Of a DNA stretch of 64,000 nucleotides, positions 19,371 to 28,150 are shown piece after piece. Where the stretch lies: assembly GCA_022824145.1 (NCBI GenBank), contig JAJEAY010000194.1, positions 1 to 64,000 on the forward strand, written 5' to 3'. A program made the translations under genes and the position numbers. The notes beneath the pieces are model-generated. The model was not told where the DNA came from. It saw only the letters and a program-made list of their open reading frames with translations, and made no database searches. Positions within the stretch are counted from its first letter, which is position 1. Each line of letters begins with the position of its first letter. The stretch comes from Rhodobacter sp. (GTDB lineage Bacteria > Pseudomonadota > Alphaproteobacteria > Rhodobacterales > Rhodobacteraceae).

Positions 19371-19672
19371 GGGACAGATCTCCTATTTTGATGATTGTGA
19401 CCAGTGTATCGAATTTCGTTGAAAGACCCATACCCTTTGCCAGTGCAGGTCTTTGTTCTGTGTTGGGTGGAAACTGGCCAATTGCGGAAACGCTCTGTAC
19501 TCCTGTCAATCCAAGTCGACGGAAAGACGGCAACACGTCTATGTGCAGCTGCACCAGCAAATTTCGATTCCGACTGTCTCAAAGCGGAGGGCTACGCGAA
19601 CGACCCCGGTTTAACGGATCTCATTGTCGGCGATCGCGGGTGCCGAAAACATCCATCGGCCAATCGGCAGCG
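19371..19672. other. Gene-free stretch
   Basis: 302 bases between the VOC gene and uxuA; no gene or repeat recognised. Confidence 0.45.
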
Positions 19673-20860
19673 TCATGCTGGTTCAAGAGCCCGCAGTCCC
19701 GTGATCACCCCGCGAATTTCGGCAAGGCCCCGCATTCTGCCATTCAACGGATAGCCCGGATGCGTTCCACGGCCAATGTCGGATCCCAGTTCATGCCCGT
19801 GATCCGGCCGCCAGACAATTCGCGCATCGGAGATTCCTTCAGAGATCCGCCGCCGTTCCTCGTCCAATAGAACACCGACAAGCGCGGGCATGTCCGTGTC
19901 ACCTTCCAGATGCGCCGCTTCCTGAAACGATCCGTCCGCTTCCTTCGATACGTTTCGGAGGTGGGCGAAATGAATGCGCTCAGAATTCATGGAAGCGATC
20001 GTCGGAACATCGTTCTGTGGATGGGCGCCGAGGGATCCCGAGCAGAGTGTCAGTCCGTTCGCGCGCTCCGGAACCGCCTGCATCACCCAAGCCACGTCTT
20101 CCGAGGTCGACACGATGCGCGGAAGCCCCAACAGATCCCGTGGCGGATCATCGGGATGAACGCACATGCGCACTCCCAGATCGGACGCCGCCGGGATAAC
20201 CTCCTGCAGAAACCTGTAATAGTTCTCACGAAGCTCCGCCCGGCCAATGCCGTCGTAGGCGGCCAGCGCATCCTTCAGTTCAACCACCGAATATCGGTCG
20301 TAGGCTCCGGGAAGCCCGGCCATTATGCTTGAAAGCAGCTTGGCTCTATCGGCTTCGGACGAACCCTCGAACCAGGAGGTCGCTCGGATGACCACGTCAT
20401 CGGGATAACTGTCAGCCGAGGCTTCCCGCCCGACCATATGCAGTTCGAACGCCGCCATCCTGGCCGCGTCAAACCGCAGGGCGGTTCCACCCCCGCGCAC
20501 TGGCGCATCCAGCGTCGTTCTCGTCCAGTCGAGAACCGGCATGAAATTATAGCAGATGACGTTGATGCCGCATTCCGCCAGGTTCGAGAGCGACTGCCGA
20601 TAGTTTGCGAAAAGCGGCTTCAGGTCGCCGTCACCGCGCTTGATGTCGTCGTGGACTGGCAGACTCTCCACAACCAGCCATTCAAGCCCCAATCCAGCCT
20701 CTGCGATCAGCGCCTTCCTTGCCTGTATGGCTTCAACCGACCAGACTTCGCCGCTTGGTATTTCGTGCAGGGCCGTAACCACTGCTCCCGCCCCAGTCTG
20801 GGCGACTTCAGGCAATGTGATTCCATCCAGCGGCCCGAACCATCGCCAGCCTTCGATCAT
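19673..20860 (-). CDS. uxuA: Mannonate dehydratase
   Basis: Converts D-mannonate to 2-keto-3-deoxygluconate in hexuronate catabolism. The 395 residues equal the usual UxuA length. Family features are the TIM-barrel start MIEGWRWFGPLDGITLPEV, IWSVEAI-like GEVWSVEAIQARK, VICYNFMPVLDWTRT, CVHPDDPP (metal ligands), LCSGSLGAH and WRPDHGHELGSD near the end. ATG 20860 follows GGAGGTAAGCGG; longer frames lack this. No uxuB or uronate isomerase is next to it, and the split transketolase operon at 51-55 kb is too far to be co-regulated by position. Confidence 0.95.
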   Translation of the reverse strand: MIEGWRWFGPLDGITLPEVAQTGAGAVVTALHEIPSGEVWSVEAIQARKALIAEAGLGLEWLVVESLPVHDDIKRGDGDLKPLFANYRQSLSNLAECGINVICYNFMPVLDWTRTTLDAPVRGGGTALRFDAARMAAFELHMVGREASADSYPDDVVIRATSWFEGSSEADRAKLLSSIMAGLPGAYDRYSVVELKDALAAYDGIGRAELRENYYRFLQEVIPAASDLGVRMCVHPDDPPRDLLGLPRIVSTSEDVAWVMQAVPERANGLTLCSGSLGAHPQNDVPTIASMNSERIHFAHLRNVSKEADGSFQEAAHLEGDTDMPALVGVLLDEERRRISEGISDARIVWRPDHGHELGSDIGRGTHPGYPLNGRMRGLAEIRGVITGLRALEPA

Positions 20861-21095
20861 CCGCTTACCTCCATTTTCCAACCGCCGGTTCCTTCCCGTC
20901 CCATTCCTTTCCTCCCGCCTGACTGATGAGAACGCTTTGATCATACTCACATCGGACAGTCTCGAAAGCGCAATGGGCTTTCAGTTCCTTCGTCGACGGC
21001 AAGACTACGTCGAATTGAAACCCCGCTTTCCGCCAAGGACATATCGCACAAGAGGTTTTGTGCTTTGCCCACCCATCGGATACAACATCTATGGA

Positions 21096-21797
21096 TCAGT
21101 TGGAAGCTTGGTGACCCTCGTCGCGTCTCGGCCTGGAGAAGCCGCTCGTCAGGCCATCGATGTGCTCGTGGAGACCGACCGGAATGTCCTGCCAGAGCGG
21201 GTCGAGTATGAATTTGACACCTTTACGCCGTGAAAGTTTCGCTGCCTGTACGAAGTCCGCAACTCCTGACATCAGAACGATTACGTCGGCCTGACGCTCC
21301 AAGGCGGTCGAAGCTATGTCGAGGCCGATTCGCATATCAACACCCTATTGGCGCAATGCAATGGTGAAGGCGTCGTCGACAAGGTCGTCGACTGAAATGC
21401 GACGGCTCAAGAGCTTCTTCTGCGAGCCGTTTCGCAGGAGCCAGGAACCGCCTGGATCCTTGCGAACCTCACCGAGCTGCACTGCAAGGCTGGGTTTGCC
21501 ATGCAGGGCGTTGAATAGCTCTTCGCGAAATTGCCCCTAAGTGTACGTGAATAGTCAATGGGCTGGCGTCTGCATCTTGCCGCGATACGGCCGCGCATCA
21601 AAATAGAAGGTCCGGCACAGCAGACTATAGGCATTCGGAGCCTGAAATACCTGGTTCAGCTGTTTAAGGTGGCGGCCAACCAACTGGCTGACCGCGACTG
21701 CTACCGCCCTCGCATCGTTGGTATCCACATCCGGACGCACGCCCGGTAAACGCTTCAGCAGGTATCCGCCATCAATCAGGATTGCAGTGCGCGCCAT
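21096..21797 (-). pseudogene. NYN-domain (DUF88/LabA-like) protein, frameshifted
   Basis: ATG 21797 opens MARTAILIDGGYLLKRLPGV, the NYN start with the catalytic-type Asp. The frame shifts twice near 21,500-21,560: PIDYSRTLRGNF is one frame on, and EELFNALHGKPS to RRISVDDLVDDAFTIALRQ another. An in-frame TAG at 21345-21347 interrupts the next part, GVDMRIGLDIASTALERQAD, which ends with VDVL-type VLMSGVADFVQAAKLS (normally SGDSDF). The reading order is that of intact NYN proteins of about 230 residues, so this is a recently decayed copy. Confidence 0.88.
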
Positions 21798-22158
21798 ATG
21801 AACCGGTTCCAAAAAAAACGCCCCAAGGGCTTGGCCTCGCTCATGATCGCCGAACCTGAACACAGGATGGGAGCGAGGCGTACTGCCAAGGGGCTGATGA
21901 AGAGAGTATAATCGCACATCGCGCAAAACGCAACACCTGTATCCTGTATGCGAAATCCGGGTGCTGACGTTTCGGACTGTGGCTGCATACCTTCAGCTGC
22001 GCCTACGTCCGCGGCGCGCGTTAACAGAGCGCATGCACCATCTCGGCGTTCGCGTATCCTCCTTTTTTTTTAATGACGGACCGCAACGGCTCCGCGTCTT
22101 CGGCCTGCGATGCCACTTCACGTGGCATTGCCATTTTACTTCCCAACCGTTGTGTATC
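21798..22158. other. Gene-free stretch with a small hairpin
   Basis: No gene recognised. A 7-bp hairpin (22110-22128) is listed separately. Confidence 0.45.
22110..22128 (+). terminator. Possible weak terminator hairpin
   Basis: Arms ATGCCAC and GTGGCAT with a 5-nt loop TTCAC, followed by TGCCATTTTAC. The stem is short and the T-run broken, so it may be chance. Confidence 0.3.
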
Positions 22159-22320
22159 CTAGCATCCTGACATCATTGAATTGATGAATACAGCGCTTTC
22201 GGACGGGCGGCCAATGCCCTTCGCTTCGACAGCTCTGTGATCTGAGGTTAGGAAAACGGCAAAACCTCCGTCAAGCAGCGCATTCAGCAGTTCCGCCAAT
22301 GAGCCTTCGCTAATGCACTG
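22159..22320 (-). pseudogene. PglZ-like alkaline-phosphatase-superfamily fragment
   Basis: A 53-codon frame reads SLAELLNALLDGGFAVFLTS, then DHRAVEAKGIGRPSE, before a TAG. PglZ proteins of BREX systems have the same C-terminal region with a LTSDHG metal-ligand motif followed by G.GRP.EG. Here the glycine after DH is arginine and nothing recognisable lies upstream or downstream. I read it as a relic of a BREX-type gene; confidence is limited by its length. Confidence 0.5.
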
Positions 22321-22937
22321 ACGGCTCGAAGGCCACCCTGCCGAAGCGGCTGGAGGAGCGTGCTACCGCGTTCCGGACGGCGCCCGCTACCCGCAGGGCA
22401 TGGTCTGCGCCTCTGCCGGCCCGGCCAACGGGATGTCCGCGGATCCGGCGAGCCGGGCAGGTCGGGCTTTGCACGGCGCGTCTGCGACCGCTGCCACAAC
22501 GCGCGGTCAGCCTTGGAACGGGAGGGACAATGCAACGCCGCATGGAATCACTCTGGGGACCGCGGCGCACGGCGGCAGCCCCTGCCGCCAGCCAATCGCA
22601 TTCGGTTAAGCAAAATTCCACTTCGCGGATGCCCATGTTCGCGTTCTTTTCAGCGCATATAATGTAGCTTTAACGAGAGAAAGAGCAATATATTGATCCC
22701 TATGTGCCGAATCGATTGATCTTGGCGGGATCGAATCCCGTTAACCGAACGCAATTGTGCCGCCAGCGGGCACCCGTTCCGCGCGCAGGCGCTCCACATT
22801 CGGCCCGGAACGGGCCGAACCGGCTAGAATCCGGGCTAGCCTACGAACCGCATTCGGGATAGGCGGGGGCAGGATCGAGGGCGAAGCGCCCCGAATAGTA
22901 CGGTCCAGACCGGATGCGGCATCGAACAGGGAAACCC
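22321..22937. other. Gene-free stretch
   Basis: About 617 bases. Several open frames are arginine- and proline-rich in the way of out-of-frame GC-rich DNA and match no family I know. Confidence 0.5.
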
Positions 22938-23723
22938 ATGATGAGACAAGGATTTATTGCCGCGTTACTGGCGGTGCAGTGCTGCCTGCTCCATTCGGTC
23001 GAGGCCCGCGCTGCCGATCTTGTCGAGTGGCAGTCCACCGACAGCCTGAATCGGCTCGCCCGCTCCTCTCACAAAACGGACTTCTTCCCCCTCAGCAACC
23101 ATTTCATCAGTCAGGACAATGCGATCTTCTGCGGTCCGGTGTCATCGGCGATCGTCCTGAACGCGCTGCGGCTCGGCAAGCGGGACGGCCTGCCGAAGGA
23201 CAGAGCGTCCATCGCGAAGGAGGAGATGGCATGGCTGTGGGAGGGCGCCGACCCGTTCTACGGGAAGTACACACCGAACAACGTCTTCACCGACCGGGCG
23301 AAGTCGCGGCTCGAGGTGTTGGGCAAGCCCGTCCCGATCAAGGGCGAGTTCAAGAGCGACTTCGGATTCCAGCTGCACCAGATCGCAGAGCTCCTGCGCA
23401 GCCACGGTCTCGAGGTCGCGCTCCGGGTCGTCGACGACGGCACGGACACCTCGACGATACGGCGCGAGCTTGCCAAGAATCTTGCCACCGGGGACGATTA
23501 CGTGCTGGTCAACTACTCCCGCAAGGCGCTCGGCCAGCCGGGCGGAGGCCACATCTCGCCGCTCGGGGCGTATGACGAAGCCAGCGATTCCTTCCTGGTG
23601 ATGGACGTCAATCCGAACCGCGCCCCTTGGGTCTGGATCGCCACTGAAGACCTTGTCGCGGCAATGCGAACCTTCGACACGGTCGAGAACCGCGGCTACG
23701 TCCTCGTCTCGGAAGGCGGGTAG
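22938..23723 (+). CDS. Phytochelatin synthase family protein, exported
   Basis: Papain-like peptidase of the phytochelatin synthase family, 261 residues. A signal peptide ends near AAD at residue 28, so it acts outside the cytoplasm. The catalytic triad is C65 (AIFCGPVSSAIVLNAL), H205 (GGGHISPLGAY) and D223 (VMDVNPNRAPW); the His-Asp spacing of 18 equals that of the Nostoc enzyme as I recall it. Like bacterial members it lacks the plant C-terminal domain. Bacterial relatives mainly hydrolyse glutathione to gamma-Glu-Cys, with weak synthase activity. The ATG at 22938 has AGGGA upstream; an ATG three bases on is equal. Confidence 0.93.
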   Translation: MMRQGFIAALLAVQCCLLHSVEARAADLVEWQSTDSLNRLARSSHKTDFFPLSNHFISQDNAIFCGPVSSAIVLNALRLGKRDGLPKDRASIAKEEMAWLWEGADPFYGKYTPNNVFTDRAKSRLEVLGKPVPIKGEFKSDFGFQLHQIAELLRSHGLEVALRVVDDGTDTSTIRRELAKNLATGDDYVLVNYSRKALGQPGGGHISPLGAYDEASDSFLVMDVNPNRAPWVWIATEDLVAAMRTFDTVENRGYVLVSEGG

Positions 23724-24343
23724 CCGGACCCGCACTGTGCCGGACAAGCGGGCCAAGTTCCGGCGTCCCGGAAACCAGAGCCGCTATCCCGGGATTCGAG
23801 GTTGCCATTCCGGGCGGCGGCAGAGCGGAAGCGGTTCCCGGTGCCGGGCGAATCAAGCGCACCCGTCAAGCCGAGGCGGGCGATGTGCGGCGTCGGCAGG
23901 TGCACGACGATCAGGATGACTGCGATTCCGGCGGCCGGGAATGCCGCGTGGATGCTGCGCTGGAAACGGACGATTGCGGAAGGCAGGATTGGGGCAAGAC
24001 ATGGCAAGCCTTCGGTCGGGCGGCGGGAACTCGTCGGTCACTGCCACGCTCCATGCGACGGAGAACGGAATTCACGTCGAGAGTGGGGCTGTCCTCGTTG
24101 CCCATCGGCAGGCAGCGAAGGCGCTCCAGGCATTCGGTGGGTGCCAAAGACCGTCCGACCGCCGCTGTGCAGATGTTCCGCGGGAGATATGCTCTTCTGG
24201 CTTGCGCTGAAAGTACCGCTTCCCGACGTTCCAGTAAGCCAGATGGTGTCCCTGCGGTTACTCAAATATGCAATCCCAGATGGAAACAGTGTCGTTAAAC
24301 GAACCTCGTACCAAGCTTGAGGGGACGTCATGCTTAGTCACTC
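23724..24343. other. Gene-free stretch
   Basis: 620 bases after the phytochelatin synthase gene. One short plus-strand frame near 24,190-24,320 has protein-like composition but I recognise nothing in it. Confidence 0.45.
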
Positions 24344-24967
24344 TCATCCCCAGCAATGTCCATTCCAGCTAATGGATTTCCCAGACAGCCAATCGGCGCC
24401 GGTTGCATACAGCGCTTCAACCTCAGGCCCCTTCAGGCCCGGCATGTCCGCCTTTACCGGGTATCCCACCTGCGACTGAAGATAGGCCAAATGCCGGTAG
24501 CCTTGCGGAAATGAATTCAGGACCTCAGGATCCAGCGTGACAGTGGCGCCGGGCTCAACCGGATCCATACGGTCCTTTTCGTAGATCGGCTGGCGCAGGC
24601 ACATGCCCCATCTGCCATCGCGCTTTTCCAGGAAGTCATGAAACCGGCCAGTGCAGACCACATCGACCAGCACTCCATGAACCTTGCCACGCTGCGAAAT
24701 CGTCATTTTGGTTTGGGTGACAGCTCGGTTTCCGGCGATCTCACAGGTGAATCCACCAAGAAAGTGCAGAATGGACACACCGCGCGCCCACCCTTGCCTG
24801 TTCATCTCGATGAATTCATCAGCTGTACCTTGGGTCCAGGTAGCCATCATGCGTCCGTCGTCGTGCCAGACTGTCCGGAATCTGTCCCAAAAGCCAGCAT
24901 CCCGCCAAATGGCCCAATTCTCGATCAGCTCGCGCAAAGCGAGTCTGTCCAACGTCAATTCATCCAT
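24344..24967 (-). CDS. NTF2/SnoaL-like protein
   Basis: 207 residues; the first 140 fit the cone-shaped SnoaL_4 fold (LALRELIENWAIWRDAGFWD, then FLGGFTCEIAGNRAVTQTKM). The tail (PVKADMPGLKGPEVEALY) is family-specific. ATG 24967 follows AGGAGGCACAA. It is the last gene of the TRAP/GST catabolic operon, 37 bp after the OsmC-like gene. Members can be isomerases, dehydratases or dioxygenase beta-like subunits; the role here is unknown. Confidence 0.82.
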   Translation of the reverse strand: MDELTLDRLALRELIENWAIWRDAGFWDRFRTVWHDDGRMMATWTQGTADEFIEMNRQGWARGVSILHFLGGFTCEIAGNRAVTQTKMTISQRGKVHGVLVDVVCTGRFHDFLEKRDGRWGMCLRQPIYEKDRMDPVEPGATVTLDPEVLNSFPQGYRHLAYLQSQVGYPVKADMPGLKGPEVEALYATGADWLSGKSISWNGHCWG

Positions 24968-25004
24968 TTGTGCCTCCTGGATTCGGCGCATTGCTGGCTG
25001 GGCG

Positions 25005-26186
25005 TCAAACGCGCGAGATTTTCAGTTTGGTCTTCATCTCCGTTCTGCAGAACGCATGCAGAAAGCAGGTCTGCTCGGACATATCCAGCATCTCCTGCGC
25101 CACATTGTCGGGCTCGGACGTTTCCAGATAGACATGGGTCTCAATCGGGTCGGCTTGGCCCGCACCTCCCGTTCCGCCAGAGGCACCGCCAAGGCTGAAG
25201 TGTGTGTCCTGGACAATGCGATAATCCGGCAGATCCAGTTTCAGCATCGACGCGAAGCGCCCGAACTGGGTCATGAAGCAGAATCCGATGCCAGCGCTTA
25301 TCAGGGTGTTGGCGTCCGGGGCGCGTCCGTCTTCGGAACTGAGAAATCTGAAAGAGGTGCCCCAAGGCGAATACTGCATTTGCTGGATGTCTTTGATTCC
25401 GTCTTCCCGCAGAGTTGCGATGGCTCCGATGTTCAGGCGGCGGTTCTGTTCATCCGCCAGACTGCCTGAGGCAGCGGCGGTTCCCTGCGGCACCTCCTTC
25501 CTGGGAGTGGGACCGACGGCACCGACAAGGGCGGGCTGGATTTCCGCCGCTTCCGCTGTCGCGAAGTGGTCGCCCGGATCTGGGAACAGAAAACCGTTCA
25601 GTTCCGCGGCTTTCGCCGTCGGAAGTTCCGCACCGTTCCTGGACAGCTTGAAAAGGCTCTCATGCCGTCCGCGCATCAGACCGTTCAGCGGCGAGGCGTG
25701 GACCGCATCGATAAAAAGGCTGTTCAGTGCGGCGCTGTCCTGGTCACAGTCAACCTCGACCTCAAGCTCAACAGGCTCGGCTCCGCCGGTCATGGTGCGA
25801 TTCGGCATCGACCCTCGCATTGTATAGAAATTGTTCTGAATCAAACGCAGTCTGCGAAATTCAACGCCACGCATCCTAGCCAAAGCCGTGATTTCATTCA
25901 GATAGCTCGCGGCCATGCCGGTAGACAGAAACGCCAGCGGGCAGGGTGCGGCATCGTGGCCGTTCAGATATGGCCCCTCATCCGAAACGAGGCGCCAAGT
26001 GCGGCCTGTTCTGGCGGATCGCACAAGCGCTTCTTTCTGAAACCCGCTGAGCGAACGCACCCATGTGCGCAGTGCGTCCCCTTTGCGGTTTTCCGGAGCG
26101 TCGATGGTGACATCGTCCGCATTTGAAACCGGGAAGAACGGCGGCAGACCGCTTGTGCCGATTACATCTTCGCCAAGTTTGGCCAT
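25005..26186 (-). CDS. OsmC-like protein, apparently two tandem domains
   Basis: 393 residues. The first half has GPYLNGHDAAPCPLAFLSTGMA, and the second has TLISAGIGFCFMTQFGRF, each resembling the OsmC helix with its redox cysteine. This suggests a duplicated OsmC fold. OsmC proteins reduce organic hydroperoxides with thiols. I prefer ATG 26186 with AGGA ten bases upstream to a GTG at 26231. It lies downstream of the SDR in the same direction after a 372-bp gap, so it may have its own promoter. Confidence 0.75.
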   Translation of the reverse strand: MAKLGEDVIGTSGLPPFFPVSNADDVTIDAPENRKGDALRTWVRSLSGFQKEALVRSARTGRTWRLVSDEGPYLNGHDAAPCPLAFLSTGMAASYLNEITALARMRGVEFRRLRLIQNNFYTMRGSMPNRTMTGGAEPVELEVEVDCDQDSAALNSLFIDAVHASPLNGLMRGRHESLFKLSRNGAELPTAKAAELNGFLFPDPGDHFATAEAAEIQPALVGAVGPTPRKEVPQGTAAASGSLADEQNRRLNIGAIATLREDGIKDIQQMQYSPWGTSFRFLSSEDGRAPDANTLISAGIGFCFMTQFGRFASMLKLDLPDYRIVQDTHFSLGGASGGTGGAGQADPIETHVYLETSEPDNVAQEMLDMSEQTCFLHAFCRTEMKTKLKISRV

Positions 26187-26558
26187 TTCTCGAGTATCCT
26201 GGTTTGCTTCCGGTCCGCTCAGGCGGACCACATGTTTCCGGTTATCCGCAGTTTCGGCACGCCCGCCGTCCCTAACATTTCATATCCACCGTTCACGGCA
26301 GCCATCTTCGTGTCGCGGCCGCAGTCCGCCCCGTCACCTGACCAAACCCGGCGGGAGAACTGTCGGAACCGGACGGCCGATCGATCATCGGCAGCCACAC
26401 CTCACCGCGCTCCTCGAGATGAACCAAGCATGGTCGATCCCGACAGGAATATGCAGGCAACAGGCAATCGCCTTGCTTCGGCGCTCGCCCGATCTCAATC
26501 GGCGAAGGGGCGGGTCGCCGCTTACGGACAGGGAAGACGCACACATCGCGATCATCTC
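26187..26558. other. Gap inside the catabolic operon
   Basis: 372 bases between the SDR and OsmC-like genes; no gene recognised. It may hold a secondary promoter. Confidence 0.45.
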
Positions 26559-27314
26559 CTAGACATTCGCCTTTCCACCGTCGACATTCAGCGTCTGACC
26601 GGTTACAAAATCGCTGTCCGAAGTGATCAGGTACACCAATGAGCCGAGAAGATCTTCCGGCACCATCTCACGCTTGATCGAACGCGACTGCACCGTGGGG
26701 CCGCGTGCCGGGTCAAACCCGATATGGCCCCGAATTGACTCGCTCTCCGTCAGTCCTGGCGCAATCGCATTGACCTGAATGTTTTTGTCACCCAACTCAC
26801 GCCCATAACAGCGGGTCAGCGCGATAACGGCGCCTTTCGAGGCCGTATAGTGCGAAAGACCCGGAGGACCGTAATAGAACGTGCCGGACGCGATATTGAC
26901 GATTTTTCCACCGCCGGCGCGCAGCATGGCCGGAACGGCTGCCTTCGTAGCCTGATGCACGCCGCGCGCGTTCACGGTCATGACCCTGTCAAATTCGTCG
27001 TTGTCGATCTGCAGGAACGGCTTGGGCTGAAGCGCGGCAAATATAGACGCATTGTTGACGAGAATGTTCAGCGCACCGAATTCCTTTTCCGTCGCCTCGA
27101 CCATCTTGGCGAGATCTTCGTCCGACGTAACATCGACTCCAAGTCCCATGGCCGAACCCCCACCTTCCTTGATGGCGGCAACCGTCGCAGCGGTATCGAG
27201 CACATCCGACGCCACGACATTCGCGCCCTCTCCGGCCAAATGTTTGGCCATTACAGCGCCGATTCCGCGCCCGGCTCCCGTAATCACCGCGGTTTTTCCA
27301 TCCAGTCGGCCCAT
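26559..27314 (-). CDS. SDR family oxidoreductase
   Basis: Classical short-chain dehydrogenase, 251 residues. Cofactor loop TGAGRGIG near residues 12-19, NNAS (usually NNAG), active-site serine in NIASGT, catalytic YTASK, and the C-terminal VTGQTLNVDGG. D38-type acidic residue after beta-2 (ASDV) suggests NAD(H). It follows the GST gene by 17 bp in the TRAP operon, so it likely oxidises an alcohol intermediate of the imported compound. Confidence 0.92.
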   Translation of the reverse strand: MGRLDGKTAVITGAGRGIGAVMAKHLAGEGANVVASDVLDTAATVAAIKEGGGSAMGLGVDVTSDEDLAKMVEATEKEFGALNILVNNASIFAALQPKPFLQIDNDEFDRVMTVNARGVHQATKAAVPAMLRAGGGKIVNIASGTFYYGPPGLSHYTASKGAVIALTRCYGRELGDKNIQVNAIAPGLTESESIRGHIGFDPARGPTVQSRSIKREMVPEDLLGSLVYLITSDSDFVTGQTLNVDGGKANV

Positions 27315-27331
27315 TGCTATCTCCCCTCTGT

Positions 27332-28150
27332 TCAGATTTCGATTTCAAGAATACGTGCGACTTCGGGCCAGCTTCTGGCGCCGTTTTCACGCAGGTCGTT
27401 CGTCAGATCCTCTGGCACCCAGTCGATGAAGCAGGATCTGAAGTTCGGATTGGCTTCGATGGCTTTGAACCAGCGCTCGACATTCGGCAGACGTCCGAAT
27501 TCCCACATGCCACGCATCGACATCATCGCAAGACGGTTCACATAAGGCGTCAGCGAAATGTCCGCGACCGAGAAACTGTCGCCGACAAGCCACTCCCTGC
27601 CCTCCAGCGCGTCTTCCATCTTGTGAAGATAGGTGTCGTAGAGCTTGACCTTCTCCGTCGCCCCCGGCGCTTCAAACCCGTATCGGACGAAACTGTCCTT
27701 CAGTTCCTTCCAGTTCGAAGTGACCGAAATTTTTGGCGTGGAGGCCAGGAATTCCTCAGCCCCTTCCGGTCCCAGGTTCTTCAGCACCGTATGGCGATGC
27801 GAACAGACAAAGGTCATCGTCCCGCAGGCCGGATGCAGATCCTCGTCGACCGCCTTGGTCCAGTAACGCACCTGTGCCCGCTCCCAGGGATCGGTCGGAT
27901 GTACGCTGGTCTCCGGAGCGATCTGATCGAGATATTCTATGATCACCGTGCTGTCCGGGATCACCAGGTCATCATGCACCAGTGTCGGAACAACGCCTTT
28001 CGGATTCAGCTTCAGGTACCCGGGATCAAACTGCTCTCCCTTGAGGATGTCGATATAGACACCGTCCCATTCCATACCCTTTTCGGCCATAGCGAAACGG
28101 ACCTTGGCGGCACAAACGGACGACCCATGATGGTAAAGAGTGAATGTCAT
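27332..28150 (-). CDS. Glutathione S-transferase family protein (first)
   Basis: 272 residues with a thioredoxin-like N-terminal domain (LYHHGSSVCAAKVRFAMAEKG; NPKGVVPTLVHDD; glutathione-binding PDSTVIIEYLD) and an alpha-helical C-terminal domain (VGDSFSVADISLTPYV). ATG 28150 overlaps the ALDH stop by four bases (ATGA). With a second GST (32608-33372), an ALDH and an SDR in one operon, a thiol-dependent step in catabolism is likely. Confidence 0.9.
   Translation of the reverse strand: MTFTLYHHGSSVCAAKVRFAMAEKGMEWDGVYIDILKGEQFDPGYLKLNPKGVVPTLVHDDLVIPDSTVIIEYLDQIAPETSVHPTDPWERAQVRYWTKAVDEDLHPACGTMTFVCSHRHTVLKNLGPEGAEEFLASTPKISVTSNWKELKDSFVRYGFEAPGATEKVKLYDTYLHKMEDALEGREWLVGDSFSVADISLTPYVNRLAMMSMRGMWEFGRLPNVERWFKAIEANPNFRSCFIDWVPEDLTNDLRENGARSWPEVARILEIEI

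Noticed and set aside
22310..22636. 108-codon minus-strand frame
   Set aside because: Arginine-rich out-of-frame look, no known family, no ribosome site.
22700..22760. Possible second tRNA near a GGGATCGAATCCC stretch
   Set aside because: T-arm-like only; no matching acceptor, D or anticodon stems.
23802..24320. 172-codon plus-strand frame after the phytochelatin synthase
   Set aside because: Only the last 45 codons look protein-like and no start or family supports it.
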